Assembly (NCBI GenBank): GCA_936450465.1
Contig: CAKZFU010000101.1
Coordinates: forward strand, 32,812 to 96,811
DNA length: 64,000 nt
DNA from: Gibbula magus
Taxonomy: Eukaryota > Mollusca > Gastropoda > Trochida > Trochidae
Reading direction: 5' to 3'
Position 1 is the stretch's first letter. The number at the start of each line of letters is the position of its first letter. This document shows positions 1-12,108 of this stretch, in pieces. The position numbers and the translations under genes are program-made. The notes below the pieces were generated by a model. It was not told the origin of the DNA, ran no database searches, and saw only the letters and a list, made by a program, of their open reading frames with translations.

Positions 1-2508
1 AGCTTAACGGCACGGGTTGCCGATAAGACGGCAACCGATTCCAAAAGTGAATGCGTCTATGCGACCGGCAGGATGTGAGCTTCCATAGGAGACCATCAAA
101 AGTTGTCTAGGCCAAAGTGACTTTTGGCCCAAAATTGGGCCTACAGGAATGACTATAACAGCACGGTTTGCCCATAAGACGGTCACCGATTCCAAAAGTG
201 AACGCGTCTATGCGACCGACAGGATGAGACCTTCCATAGGAGACCATCAAAAGTTGTCTAGGCCAAAGTCACCTTTTGGCCCATTTTTGGGCATGAGCTT
301 AACGGCACGGGTTGCCGATAAGATGGCAACCGATTCCAAAAGTGAATGCGTCTATGCGACCGGCAGGATGTGAGCTTCCATAGGAGACCATCAAAAGTTG
401 TCTAGGCCAAAGTGACTTTTGGCCCAAAATTGGGCCTACAGGAATGACTATAACGGCACGGTTTGCCCATAAGACGGTCACCGATTCCAAAAGTGAACGC
501 GTCTATGCGACCGACAGGATGAGACCTTCCATAGGAGACCATCAAAAGTTGTCTAGGCCAAAGTCACCTTTTGGCCCATTTTTGGGCATGAGCTTAACGG
601 CACGGGTTGCCGATAAGATGGCAACCGATTCCAAAAGTGAATGCGTCTATGCGACCGGCAGGATGTGAGCTTCCATAGGAGACCATCAAAAGTTGTCTAG
701 GCCAAAGTGACTTTTGGCCCAAAATTGGGCCTACAGGAATGACTATAACGGCACGGTTTGCCCATAAGACGGTCACCGATTCCAAAAGCGAACGCGTCTA
801 TGCGACCGACAGGATGAGACCTTCCATAGGAGACCATCAAAAGTTGTCTAGGCCAAAGTCACCTTTTGGCCCATTTTTGGGCATGAGCTTAACGGCACGG
901 GTTGCCGATAAGACGGCAACCGATTCCAAAAGTGAATGCGTCTATGCGACCGGCAGGATGTGAGCTTCCATAGGAGACCATCAAAAGTTGTCTAGGCCAA
1001 AGTGACTTTTGGCCCAAAATTGGGCCTACAGGAATGACTATAACGGCACGGTTTGCCCATAAGACGGTCACCGATTCCAAAAGTGAACGCGTCTATGCGA
1101 CCGACAGGATGAGACCTTCCATAGGAGACCATCAAAAGTTGTCTAGGCCAAAGTCACCTTTTGGCCCATTTTTGGGCATGAGCTTAACGGCACGGGTTGC
1201 CGATAAGATGGCAACCGATTCCAAAAGTGAATGCGTCTATGCGACCGGCAGGATGTGAGCTTCCATAGGAGACCATCAAAAGTTGTCTAGGCCAAAGTGA
1301 CTTTTGGCCCAAAATTGGGCCTACAGGAATGACTATAACGGCACGGTTTGCCCATAAGACGGTCACCGATTCCAAAAGCGAACGCGTCTATGCGACCGAC
1401 AGGATGAGACCTTCCATAGGAGACCATCAAAAGTTGTCTAGGCCAAAGTCACCTTTTGGCCCATTTTTGGGCATGAGCTTAACGGCACGGGTTGCCGATA
1501 AGACGGCAACCGATTCCAAAAGTGAATGCGTCTATGCGACCGGCAGGATGTGAGCTTCCATAGGAGACCATCAAAAGTTGTCTAGGCCAAAGTGACTTTT
1601 GGCCCAAAATTGGGCCTACAGGAATGACTATAACGGCACGGTTTGCCCATAAGACGGTCACCGATTCCAAAAGTGAACGAGTCTATGCGACCGACAGGAT
1701 GAGACCTTCCATAGGAGACCATCAAAAGTTGTCTAGGCCAAAGTCACCTTTTGGCCCATTTTTGGGCATGAGCTTAACGGCACGGGTTGCCGATAAGATG
1801 GCAACCGATTCCAAAAGTGAATGCGTCTATGCGACCGGCAGGATGTGAGCTTCCATAGGAGACCATCAAAAGTTGTCTAGGCCAAAGTGACTTTTGGCCC
1901 AAAATTGGGCCTACAGGAATGACTATAACGGCACGGTTTGCCCATAAGACGGTCACCGATTCCAAAAGCGAACGCGTCTATGCGACCGACAGGATGAGAC
2001 CTTCCATAGGAGACCATCAAAAGTTGTCTAGGCCAAAGTCACCTTTTGGCCCATTTTTGGGCATGAGCTTAACGGCACGGGTTGCCGATAAGACGGCAAC
2101 CGATTCCAAAAGTGAATGCGTCTATGCGACCGGCAGGATGTGAGCTTCCATAGGAGACCATCAAAAGTTGTCTAGGCCAAAGTGACTTTTGGCCCAAAAT
2201 TGGGCCTACAGGAATGACTATAACGGCACGGTTTGCCCATAAGACGGTCACCGATTCCAAAAGTGAACGCGTCTATGCGACCGACAGGATGAGACCTTCC
2301 ATAGGAGACCATCAAAAGTTGTCTAGGCCAAAGTCACCTTTTGGCCCATTTTTGGGCATGAGCTTAACGGCACGGGTTGCCGATAAGACGGCAACCGATT
2401 CCAAAAGTGAATGCGTCTATGCGACCGGCAGGATGTGAGCTTCCATAGGAGACCATCAAAAGTTGTCTAGGCCAAAGTGACTTTTGGCCCAAAATTGGGC
2501 CTACAGGA

Positions 2509-4868
2509 ATGACTATAACAGCACGGTTTGCCCATAAGACGGTCACCGATTCCAAAAGTGAACGCGTCTATGCGACCGACAGGATGAGACCTTCCATAGG
2601 AGACCATCAAAAGTTGTCTAGGCCAAAGTCACCTTTTGGCCCATTTTTGGGCATGAGCTTAACGGCACGGGTTGCCGATAAGATGGCAACCGATTCCAAA
2701 AGTGAATGCGTCTATGCGACCGGCAGGATGTGAGCTTCCATAGGAGACCATCAAAAGTTGTCTAGGCCAAAGTGACTTTTGGCCCAAAATTGGGCCTACA
2801 GGAATGACTATAACGGCACGGTTTGCCCATAAGACGGTCACCGATTCCAAAAGCGAACGCGTCTATGCGACCGACAGGATGAGACCTTCCATAGGAGACC
2901 ATCAAAAGTTGTCTAGGCCAAAGTCACCTTTTGGCCCATTTTTGGGCATGAGCTTAACGGCACGGGTTGCCGATAAGACGGCAACCGATTCCAAAAGTGA
3001 ATGCGTCTATGCGACCGGCAGGATGTGAGCTTCCATAGGAGACCATCAAAAGTTGTCTAGGCCAAAGTGACTTTTGGCCCAAAATTGGGCCTACAGGAAT
3101 GACTATAACGGCACGGTTTGCCCATAAGACGGTCACCGATTCCAAAAGTGAACGCGTCTATGCGACCGACAGGATGAGACCTTCCATAGGAGCCCATCAA
3201 AAGTTGTCTAGGCCAAAGTCACCTTTTGGCCCATTTTTGGGCATGAGCTTAACGGCACGGGTTGCCGATAAGACGGCAACCGATTCCAAAAGTGAATGCG
3301 TCTATGCGACCGGCAGGATGTGAGCTTCCATAGGAGACCATCAAAAGTTGTCTAGGCCAAAGTGACTTTTGGCCCAAATTTGGGCCTACAGGAATGACTA
3401 TATCGGCACGGTTTGCCCATAAGACGGTCACCGATTCCAAAAGCGAACGCGTCTATGCGACCGACAGGATGAGACCTTCAATAGGAGACCATCAAAAGTT
3501 GTCTAGGCCAAAGTCACCTTTTGGCCCATTTTTGGGCATGAGCTTAACGGCACGGGTTGCCGATAAGACGGCAACCGATTCCAAAAGTGAATGCGTCTAT
3601 GCGACCGGCAGGATGTGAGCTTCCATAGGAGACCATCAAAAGTTGTCTAGGCCAAAGTGACTTTTGGCCCAAAATTGGGCCTACAGGAATGACTATAACA
3701 GCACGGTTTGCCCATAAGACGGTCACCGATTCCAAAAGTGAACGCGTCTATGCGACCGACAGGATGAGACCTTCCATAGGAGACCATCAAAAGTTGTCTA
3801 GGCCAAAGTCACCTTTTGGCCCATTTTTGGGCATGAGCTTAACGGCACGGGTTGCCGATAAGATGGCAACCGATTCCAAAAGTGAATGCGTCTATGCGAC
3901 CGGCAGGATGTGAGCTTCCATAGGAGACCATCAAAAGTTGTCTAGGCCAAAGTGACTTTTGGCCCAAAATTGGGCCTACAGGAATGACTATAACGGCACG
4001 GTTTGCCCATAAGACGGTCACCGATTCCAAAAGCGAACGCGTCTATGCGACCGACAGGATGAGACCTTCCATAGGAGACCATCAAAAGTTGTCTAGGCCA
4101 AAGTCACCTTTTGGCCCATTTTTGGGCATGAGCTTAACGGCACGGGTTGCCGATAAGACGGCAACCGATTCCAAAAGTGAATGCGTCTATGCGACCGGCA
4201 GGATGTGAGCTTCCATAGGAGACCATCAAAAGTTGTCTAGGCCAAAGTGACTTTTGGCCCAAAATTGGGCCTACAGGAATGACTATAACGGCACGGTTTG
4301 CCCATAAGACGGTCACCGATTCCAAAAGTGAACGCGTCTATGCGACCGACAGGATGAGACCTTCCATAGGAGACCATCAAAAGTTGTCTAGGCCAAAGTC
4401 ACCTTTTGGCCCATTTTTGGGCATGAGCTTAACGGCACGGGTTGCCGATAAGACGGCAACCGATTCCAAAAGTGAATGCGTCTATGCGACCGGCAGGATG
4501 TGAGCTTCCATAGGAGACCATCAAAAGTTGTCTAGGCCAAAGTGACTTTTGGCCCAAATTTGGGCCTACAGGAATGACTATATCGGCACGGTTTGCCCAT
4601 AAGACGGTCACCGATTCCAAAAGCGAACGCGTCTATGCGACCGACAGGATGAGACCTTCCATAGGAGACCATCAAAAGTTGTCTAGGCCAAAGTCACCTT
4701 TTGGCCCATTTTTGGGCATGAGCTTAACGGCACGGGTTGCCGATAAGACGGCAACCGATTCCAAAAGTGAATGCGTCTATGCGACCGGCAGGATGTGAGC
4801 TTCCATAGGAGACCATCAAAAGTTGTCTAGGCCAAAGTGACTTTTGGCCCAAAATTGGGCCTACAGGA
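2509..4868 (-). repeat. Four-dimer (1180-bp) higher-order repeat, two copies
   Basis: Within the left array, four successive 295-bp dimers with distinguishing substitutions recur in the same order 1180 bp later. The marks are an AACAGCACGG variant near 2519 and 3699, and ATATCGGCACGG near 3401 and 4581. This shows block duplication of several dimers at once rather than single-unit spread. A simpler two-dimer (590-bp) alternation marked by AAGCGAACGCG precedes it between about 740 and 2200. Confidence 0.7.
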
Positions 4869-5086
4869 ATGACTATAACGGCACGGTTTGCCCATAAGAC
4901 GGTCACCGATTCCAAAAGTGAACGCGTCTATGCGACCGACAGGATGAGACCTTCCATAGGAGACCATCAAAAGTTGTCTAGGCCAAAGTCACCTTTTGGC
5001 CCATTTTTGGGCATGAGCTTAACGGCACGGGTTGCCGATAAGACGGCAACCGATTCCCAAAGTGAATGCGTCTATGCGACCGGCAG

Positions 5087-5350
5087 CATGTGAGCTTCCA
5101 TAGGAGACCATCAAAAGTTGTCTAGGCCAAAGTGACTTTTGGCCCAAAATTGGGCCTACAGGAATGACTATAACGGCATGGTTGCCGATAAGACGGTCAC
5201 CGATTCCAAAAGTAAATGCGTCTATGCGATCAACAGCATGTGAGCTTCCATAGGAGACCATCAAAAGTTGTCTAGGCCAAAGTCACCTTTTGGCCCATTT
5301 TTGGGCATGACTATAACGGCACGGGTTGCCGATAAGACGGTCACCGATTC
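5087..5350 (-). repeat. Subtype B tract embedded in array A
   Basis: About one and a half monomers here carry subtype B marks inside the A array: GCAGCATG instead of GCAGGATG, GGCATGGTTGCC instead of GGCACGGTTTGCC, GACGGTCACC after the GATAA, and GCATGACTATAACGG instead of GCATGAGCTTAACGG. Flanking units are ordinary A type. The B2-like monomer (about 5111-5254) also carries rare variants, seen on the minus strand as GCTGTTG and GCATTTACTT, which also occur together in the B2 monomer near 21940-21965. This fits gene conversion or unequal exchange between the two subtypes. Confidence 0.8.
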
Positions 5351-8058
5351 CAAAAGTGAATGCGTCTATGCGACCGGCAGGATGTGAGCTTCCATAGGAG
5401 ACCATCAGAAGTTGTCTAGGCCAAAGTGACTTTTGGCCCAAAATTGGGCCTACAGGAATGACTATAACGGCACGGTTTGCCCATAAGACGGTCACCGATT
5501 CCAAAAGTGAACGCGTCTATGCGACCGACAGGATGAGACCTTCCATAGGAGACCATCAAAAGTTGTCTAGGCCAAAGTCACCTTTTGGCCCATTTTTGGG
5601 CATGAGCTTAACGGCACGGGTTGCCGATAAGACGGCAACCGATTCCAAAAGTGAATGCGTCTATGCGACCGGCAGGATGTGAGCTTCCATAGGAGACCAT
5701 CAAAAGTTGTCTAGGCCAAAGTGACTTTTGGCCCAAAATTGGGCCTACAGGAATGACTATAACGGCACGGTTTGCCCATAAGACGGTCACCGATTCCAAA
5801 AGTGAACGCGTCTATGCGACCGACAGGATGAGACCTTCCATAGGAGACCATCAAAAGTTGTCTAGGCCAAAGTCACCTTTTGGCCCATTTTTGGGCATGA
5901 GCTTAACGGCACGGGTTGCCGATAAGACGGCAACCGATTCCAAAAGTGAATGCGTCTATGCGACCGGCAGGATGTGAGCTTCCATAGGAGACCATCAAAA
6001 GTTGTCTAGGCCAAAGTGACTTTTGGACCAAAATTGGGCCTACAGGAATGACTATAACGGCACGGTTTGCCCATAAGACGGTCACCGATTCCAAAAGTGA
6101 ACGCGTCTATGCGACCGACAGGATGAGACCTTCCATAGTAGACCATCAAAAGTTGTCTAGGCCAAAGTCACCTTTTGGCCCATTTTTGGGCATGAGCTTA
6201 ACGGCACGGGTTGCCGATAAGACGGCAACCGATTCCAAAAGTGAATGCGTCTATGCGACCGGCAGGATGTGAGCTTCCATAGGAGACCATCAAAAGTTGT
6301 CTAGGCCAAAGTGACTTTTGGCCCAAAATTGGGCCTACAGGAATGACTATAACGGCACGGTTTGCCCATAAGACGGTCACCGATTCCAAAAGTGAACGCG
6401 TCTATGCGACTGACAGGATGAGACCTTCCATAGGAGACCATCAAAAGTTGTCTAGGCCAAAGTCACCTTTTGGCCCATTTTTGGGCATGAGCTTAACGGC
6501 ACGGGTTGCCGATAAGACGGCAACCGATTCCAAAAGTGAATGCGTCTATGCGACCGGCAGGATGTGAGCTTCCATAGGAGACCATCAAAAGTTGTCTAGG
6601 CCAAAGTGACTTTTGGCCCAAAATTGGGCCTACAGGAATGACTATAACGGCACGGTTTGCCCATAAGACGGTCACCGATTCCAAAAGTGAACGCGTCTAT
6701 GCGACCGACAGGATGAGACCTTCCATAGGAGACCATCAAAAGTTGTCTAGGCCAAAGTCACCTTTTGGCCCATTTTTGGGCATGAGCTTAACGGCACGGG
6801 TTGCCGATAAGACGGCAACCGATTCCAAAAGTGAATGCGTCTATGCGACCGGCAGGATGTGAGCTTCCATAGGAGACCATCAAAAGTTGTCTAGGCCAAA
6901 GTGACTTTTGGCCCAAAATTGGGCCTACAGGAATGACTATAACGGCACGGTTTGCCCATAAGACGGTCACCGATTCCAAAAGTGAACGCGTCTATGCGAC
7001 CGACAGGATGAGACCTTCCATAGGAGACCATCAAAAGTTGTCTAGGTCAAAGTCACCTTTTGGCCCATTTTTGGTCATGAGCTTAACGGCACGGGTTGCC
7101 GATAAGACGGCAACCGATTCCAAAAGTGAATGCATCTATGCGACCGGCAGGATGTGAGCTTCCATAGGAGACCATCAAAAGTTGTCTAGGCCAAAGTGAC
7201 TTTTGGCCCAAAATTGGGCCTACAGGAATGACTATAACGGCACGGTTTGCCCATAAGACGGTCACCGATTCCAAAAGTGAACGCGTCTATGCGACCGACA
7301 GGATGAGACCTTCCATAGGAGACCATCAAAAGTTGTCTAGGCCAAAGTCACCTTTTGGCCAATTTTTGGGCATGAGCTTAACGGCACGGGTTGCCGATAA
7401 GACGGCAACCGATTCCAAAAGTGAATGCGTCTATGCGACCGGCAGGATGTGAGCTTCCATAGGAGACCATCAAAAGTTGTCTAGGCCAAAGTGACTTTTG
7501 GCCCAAAATTGGGCCTACAGGAATGACTATAACGGCACGGTTTGCCCATAAGACGGTCACCGATTCCAAAAGTGAACGCGTCTATGCGACCGACAGGATG
7601 AGACCTTCCATAGGAGACCATCAAAAGTTGTCTAGGCCAAAGTCACCTTTTGGCCCATTTTTGGGCATGAGCTTAACGGCACGGGTTGCCGATAAGACGG
7701 CAACCGATTCCAAAAGTGAATGCGTCTATGCGACCGGCAGGATGTGAGCTTCCATAGGAGACCATCAAAAGTTGTCTAGGCCAAAGTGACTTTTGGCCCA
7801 AAATTGGGCCTACAGGAATGACTATAACGGCACGGTTTGCCCATAAGACGGTCACCGATTCCAAAAGTGAACGCGTCTATGCGACCGACAGGATGAGACC
7901 TTCCATAGGAGACCATCAAAAGTTGTCTAGGCCAAAGTCACCTTTTGGCCCATTTTTGGGCATGAGCTTAACGGCACGGGTTGCCGATAAGACGGCAACC
8001 GATTCCAAAAGTGAATGCGTCTATGCGACCGGCAGGATGTGAGCTTCCATAGGAGACC

Positions 8059-8201
8059 ATCAAAAGTTGTCTAGGCCAAAGTGACTTTTGGCCCATTTTT
8101 GGGCATGAGCTTAACGGCACGGGTTGCCGATAAGACGGCAACCGATTCCAAAAGTGAATGCGTCTATGCGACCGGCAGGATGTGAGCTTCCATAGGAGAC
8201 C
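8059..8201 (-). repeat. Extra hybrid 143-bp monomer in array A
   Basis: Dimer spacing is 438 instead of 295 here because one additional monomer of 143 bp is present. It has the A1 body but the AAAGTGACTTTTGGCCC side of A2, as expected from an unequal crossover inside the shared GGCCAAA ... TTTGGCC segment. Confidence 0.8.
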
Positions 8202-10641
8202 ATCAAAAGTTGTCTAGGCCAAAGTGACTTTTGGCCCAAAATTGGGCCTACAGGAATGACTATAACGGCACGGTTTGCCCATAAGACGGTCACCGATTCC
8301 AAAAGTGAACGCGTCTATGCGACCGACAGGATGAGACCTTCCATAGGAGACCATCAAAAGTTGTCTAGGCCAAAGTCACCTTTTGGCCCATTTTTGGGCA
8401 TGAGCTTAACGGCACGGGTTGCCGATAAGACGGCAACCGATTCCAAAAGTGAATGCGTCTATGCGACCGGCAGGATGTGAGCTTCCATTGGAGACCATCA
8501 AAAGTTGTCTAGGCCAAAGTGACTTTTGGCCCAAAATTGGGCCTACAGGAATGACTATAACGGCACGGTTTGCCCATAAGGCGGTCACCGATTCCAAAAG
8601 TGAACGCGTCTATGCGACCGACAGGATGAGACCTTCCATAGGAGACCATCAAAAGTTGTCTAGGCCAAAGTCACCTTTTGGCCCATTTTTGGGCATGAGC
8701 TTAACGGCACGGGTTGCCGATAAGACGGCAACCGATTCCAAAAGTGAATGCGTCTATGCGACCGGCAGGATGTGAGCTTCCATAGGAGACCATCAAAAGT
8801 TGTCTAGGCCAAAGTGACTTTTGGCCCAAAATTGGGCCTACAGGAATGACTATAACGGCACGGTTTGCCCATAAGACGGTCACCGATTCCAAAAGTGAAC
8901 GCGTCTATGCGACCGACAGGATGAGACCTTCCATAGGAGACCATCAAAAGTTGTCTAGGCCAAAGTCACCTTTTGGCCCATTTTTGGGCATGAGCTTAAC
9001 GGCACGGGTTGCCGATAAGACGGCAACCGATTCCAAAAGTGAATGCGTCTATGCGACCGGCAGGATGTGAGCTTCCATAGGAGACCATCAAAAGTTGTCT
9101 AGGCCAAAGTGACTTTTGGCCCAAAATTGGGCCTACAGGAATGATTATAACGGCACGGTTTGCCCATAAGACGGTCACCGATTCCAAAAGTGAACGCGTC
9201 TATGCGACCGACAGGATGAGACCTTCCATAGGAGACCATCAAAAGTTGTCTAGGCCAAAGTCACCTTTTGGCCCATTTTTGGGCATGAGATTAACGGCAC
9301 GGGTTGCCGATAAGACGGCAACCGATTCCAAAAGTGAATGCGTCTATGCGACCGGCAGGATGTGAGCTTCCATAGGAGACCATCAAAAGTTGTCTAGGCC
9401 AAAGTGACTTTTGGCCCAAAATTGGGCCTACAGGAATGACTATAACGGCACGGTTTGCCCATAAGACGGTCACCGATTCCAAAAGTGAACGCGTCTATGC
9501 GACCGACAGGATGAGACCTTCCATAGGAGACCATCAAAAGTTGTCTAGGCCAAAGTCACCTTTTGGCAAATTTTTGGGCATGAGCTTAACGGCACGGGTT
9601 GCCAATAAGACGGCAACCGATTCCAAAAGTGAATGCGTCAATGCGACCGGCAGGATGTGAGCTTCCATAGGAGACCATCAAAAGTTGTCTAGGCCAAAGT
9701 GACTTTTGGCCCAAAATTGGGCCTACAGGAATGACTATAACGGCACGGTTTGCCCATAAGACGGTCACCGATTCCAAAAGTGAACGCGTCTATGCGACCG
9801 ACAGGATGAGACCTTCCATAGGAGACCATCAAAAGTTGTCTAGGCTAAAGTCACCTTTTGGCCCATTTTTGGGCATGAGCTTAACGGCACGGGTTGCCGA
9901 TAAGACGGCAACCGATTCCAAAAGTGAATGCGTCTATGCGACCGGCAGGATGTGAGCTTCCATAGGAGACCATCAAAAGTTGTCTAGGCCAAAGTGACTT
10001 TTGGCCCAAAATTGGGCCTACAGGAATGACTATAACGGCACGGTTTGCCCATAAGACGGTCACCGATTCCAAAAGTGAACGCGTCTATGCGACCGACAGG
10101 ATGAGACCTTCCATAGGAGACCATCAAAAGTTGTCTAGGCCAAAGTCACCTTTTGGCCCATTTTTGGGCATGAGCTTAACGGCACGGGTTGCCAATAAGA
10201 CGGCAACCGATTCCAAAAGTGAATGCGTCAATGCGACCGGCAGGATGTGAGCTTCCATAGGAGACCATCAAAAGTTGTCTAGGCCAAAGTGACTTTTGGC
10301 CCAAAATTGGGCCTACAGGAATGACTATAACGGCACGGTTTGCCCATAAGACGGTCACCGATTCCAAAAGTGAACGCGTCTATGCGACCGACAGGATGAG
10401 ACCTTCCATAGGAGACCATCAAAAGTTGTCTAGGCCAAAGTCACCTTTTGGCCCATTTTTGGGCATGAGCTTAACGGCACGGGTTGCCGATAAGACGGCA
10501 ACCGATTCCAAAAGTGAATGCGTCTATGCGACCGGCAGGATGTGAGCTTCCATAGGAGACCATCAAAAGTTGTCTAGGCCAAAGTGACTTTTGGCCCAAA
10601 ATTGGGCCTACAGGAATGACTATAACGCCACGGTTTGCCCA

Positions 10642-10643
10642 TA
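10642..10643. other. Strand-switch (inversion) junction in the satellite
   Basis: To the left the satellite runs on the minus strand, ending in CGGTTTGCCCATA of an A2 monomer. To the right it runs on the plus strand, starting TATGGAAGCTCACATGCTG of a B monomer. The two sides share only TA at 10642-10643, and there is no spacer. The last left-hand partial unit also has one private change (ATAACGCC for ATAACGGC). It could be a real inversion breakpoint joined by microhomology or an assembly join; the sequence alone cannot decide. Confidence 0.85.
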
Positions 10644-11965
10644 TGGAAGCTCACATGCTGCCGGTCGCATAGACGCATTCACTTTTGGAATCGGTGACCG
10701 TCTTATCGGCAACCCGTGCCGTTATAGTCATGCCCAAAAATGGGCCAAAAGGTGACTTTGGCCAGACAACTTTTGATGGTCTCCTATGGAAGCTCACATG
10801 CTGTCGGTCGCAAAGACGCATTCACTTTTGGAATCGGTGACCGTCTTATTGGCAACCATGCCGTTATAGTCATTCCTGTAGGCCCAATTTTGGGCCAAAA
10901 GTCACTTTGGCCTAGACAACTTTTGATGGTCTCCTATGGAAGCTCACATGCTGCCGGTCGCATAGACGCATTCACTTTTGGAATCGGTGACCGTCTTATC
11001 GGCAACCCGTGCCGTTATAGTCATGCCCAAAAATGGGCCAAAAGGTGACTTTGGCCTTGACAACTTTTGATGGTCTCCTATGGAAGCTCACATGCTGTCG
11101 GTCGCATAGACGCATTCACTTTTGGAATCGGTGACCGTCTTATCGGCAACCATGCCGTTATAGTCATTCCTGTAGGCCCAATTTTGGGCCAAAAGTCACT
11201 TTGGCCTAGACAACTTTTGATGGTCTCCTATGGAAGCTCACATGCTGCCGGTCGCATAGACGCATTCACTTTTGGAATCGGTGACCGTCTTATCGGCAAC
11301 CCATGCCGTTATAGTCATGCCCAAAAATGGGCCAAAAGGTGACTTTGGCCTAGACAACTTTTGATGGTCTCCTATGGAAGCTCACATGCTGTCGGTCGCA
11401 TAGACGCATTCACTTTTGGAATCGGTGACCGTCTTATCGGCAACCATGCCGTTATAGTCATTCCTGTAGGCCCAATTTTGGGCCAAAAGTCACTTTGGCC
11501 TAGACAACTTTTGATGGTCTCCTATGGAAGCTCACATGCTGTCGGTCGCATAGACGCATTCACTTTTGGAATCGGTGACCGTCTTATCGGCAACCATGCC
11601 GTTATAGTCATTCCTGTAGGCCCAATTTTGGGCCAAAAGTCACTTTGGCCTAGACAACTTTTGATGGTCTCCTATGGAAGCTCACATGCTGCCGGTCGCA
11701 TAGACGCATTCACTTTTGGAATCGGTGACCGTCTTATCGGCAACCATGCCGTTATAGTCATTCCTGTATGCCCAATTTTGGGCCAAAAGTCACTTTGGCC
11801 TAGACAACTTTTGATGGTCTCCTATGGAAGCTCACATGCTGCCGGTCGCATAGACGCATTCACTTTTGGAATCGGTGACCGTCTTATCGGCAACCATGCC
11901 GTTATAGTCATTCCTGTAGGCCCAATTTTGGGCCAAAAGTCACTTTGGCCTAGACAACTTTTGAT

Positions 11966-12108
11966 GGTCTCCTATGGAAGCTCACATGCTGCCGGTCGCA
12001 TAGACGCATTCACTTTTGGAATCGGTGACCGTCTTATCGGCAACCATGCCGTTATAGTCATGCCCAAAAATGGGCCTAAAGGTGACTTTGGCCTAGACAA
12101 CTTTTGAT
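11966..12108 (+). repeat. B2/B1 recombinant monomer (143 bp)
   Basis: This monomer has the front half of B2 (CAACCATGCC) joined to the back half of B1 (GTCATGCCCAAAAATGGG), giving 143 bp. It sits at the end of a run of five B2 monomers, so it is probably the crossover product that made the run. Confidence 0.75.

Larger units (their letters stand above)
1..10641 (-). repeat. Satellite array, subtype A, minus orientation
   Basis: Tandem array with a strict 295-bp period, about 36 copies. Each period is two related monomers of 144 bp (A1) and 151 bp (A2). They share the frame GGTCTCCTATGGAAG ... GGCCTAGACAACTTTTGAT (read on the minus strand) and differ mainly after the central CCGTTA: A1 continues AGCTCATGCCCAAAAATGGG, A2 continues TAGTCATTCCTGTAGGCCC. 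Copies differ by only a few substitutions, so the array is strongly homogenised. Several short dyads are visible, for example GTTGCCG/CGGCAAC and GGCCCAA/TTGGGCC. The array runs off the left edge of the window. The small open frames inside it recur in every unit on both strands and are not treated as genes. Confidence 0.97.

Noticed and set aside
149..373. 74-codon and antisense 63-codon open frames repeated in every A unit
   Set aside because: They recur on both strands in step with the 295-bp period, overlap each other, and have no domain or gene context. They are by-products of the satellite sequence.
1..10641. CRISPR array
   Set aside because: There are repeats but no unique spacers; the whole unit is repeated, and the context is eukaryotic.
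11361..12107. 248-codon repeat-protein-like frame in subtype B (also a 291-codon frame at 27786-28661)
   Set aside because: The B2 monomer is 150 bp, a multiple of three with no stop in this frame, so any run of B2 stays open. Length depends only on the order of monomers.
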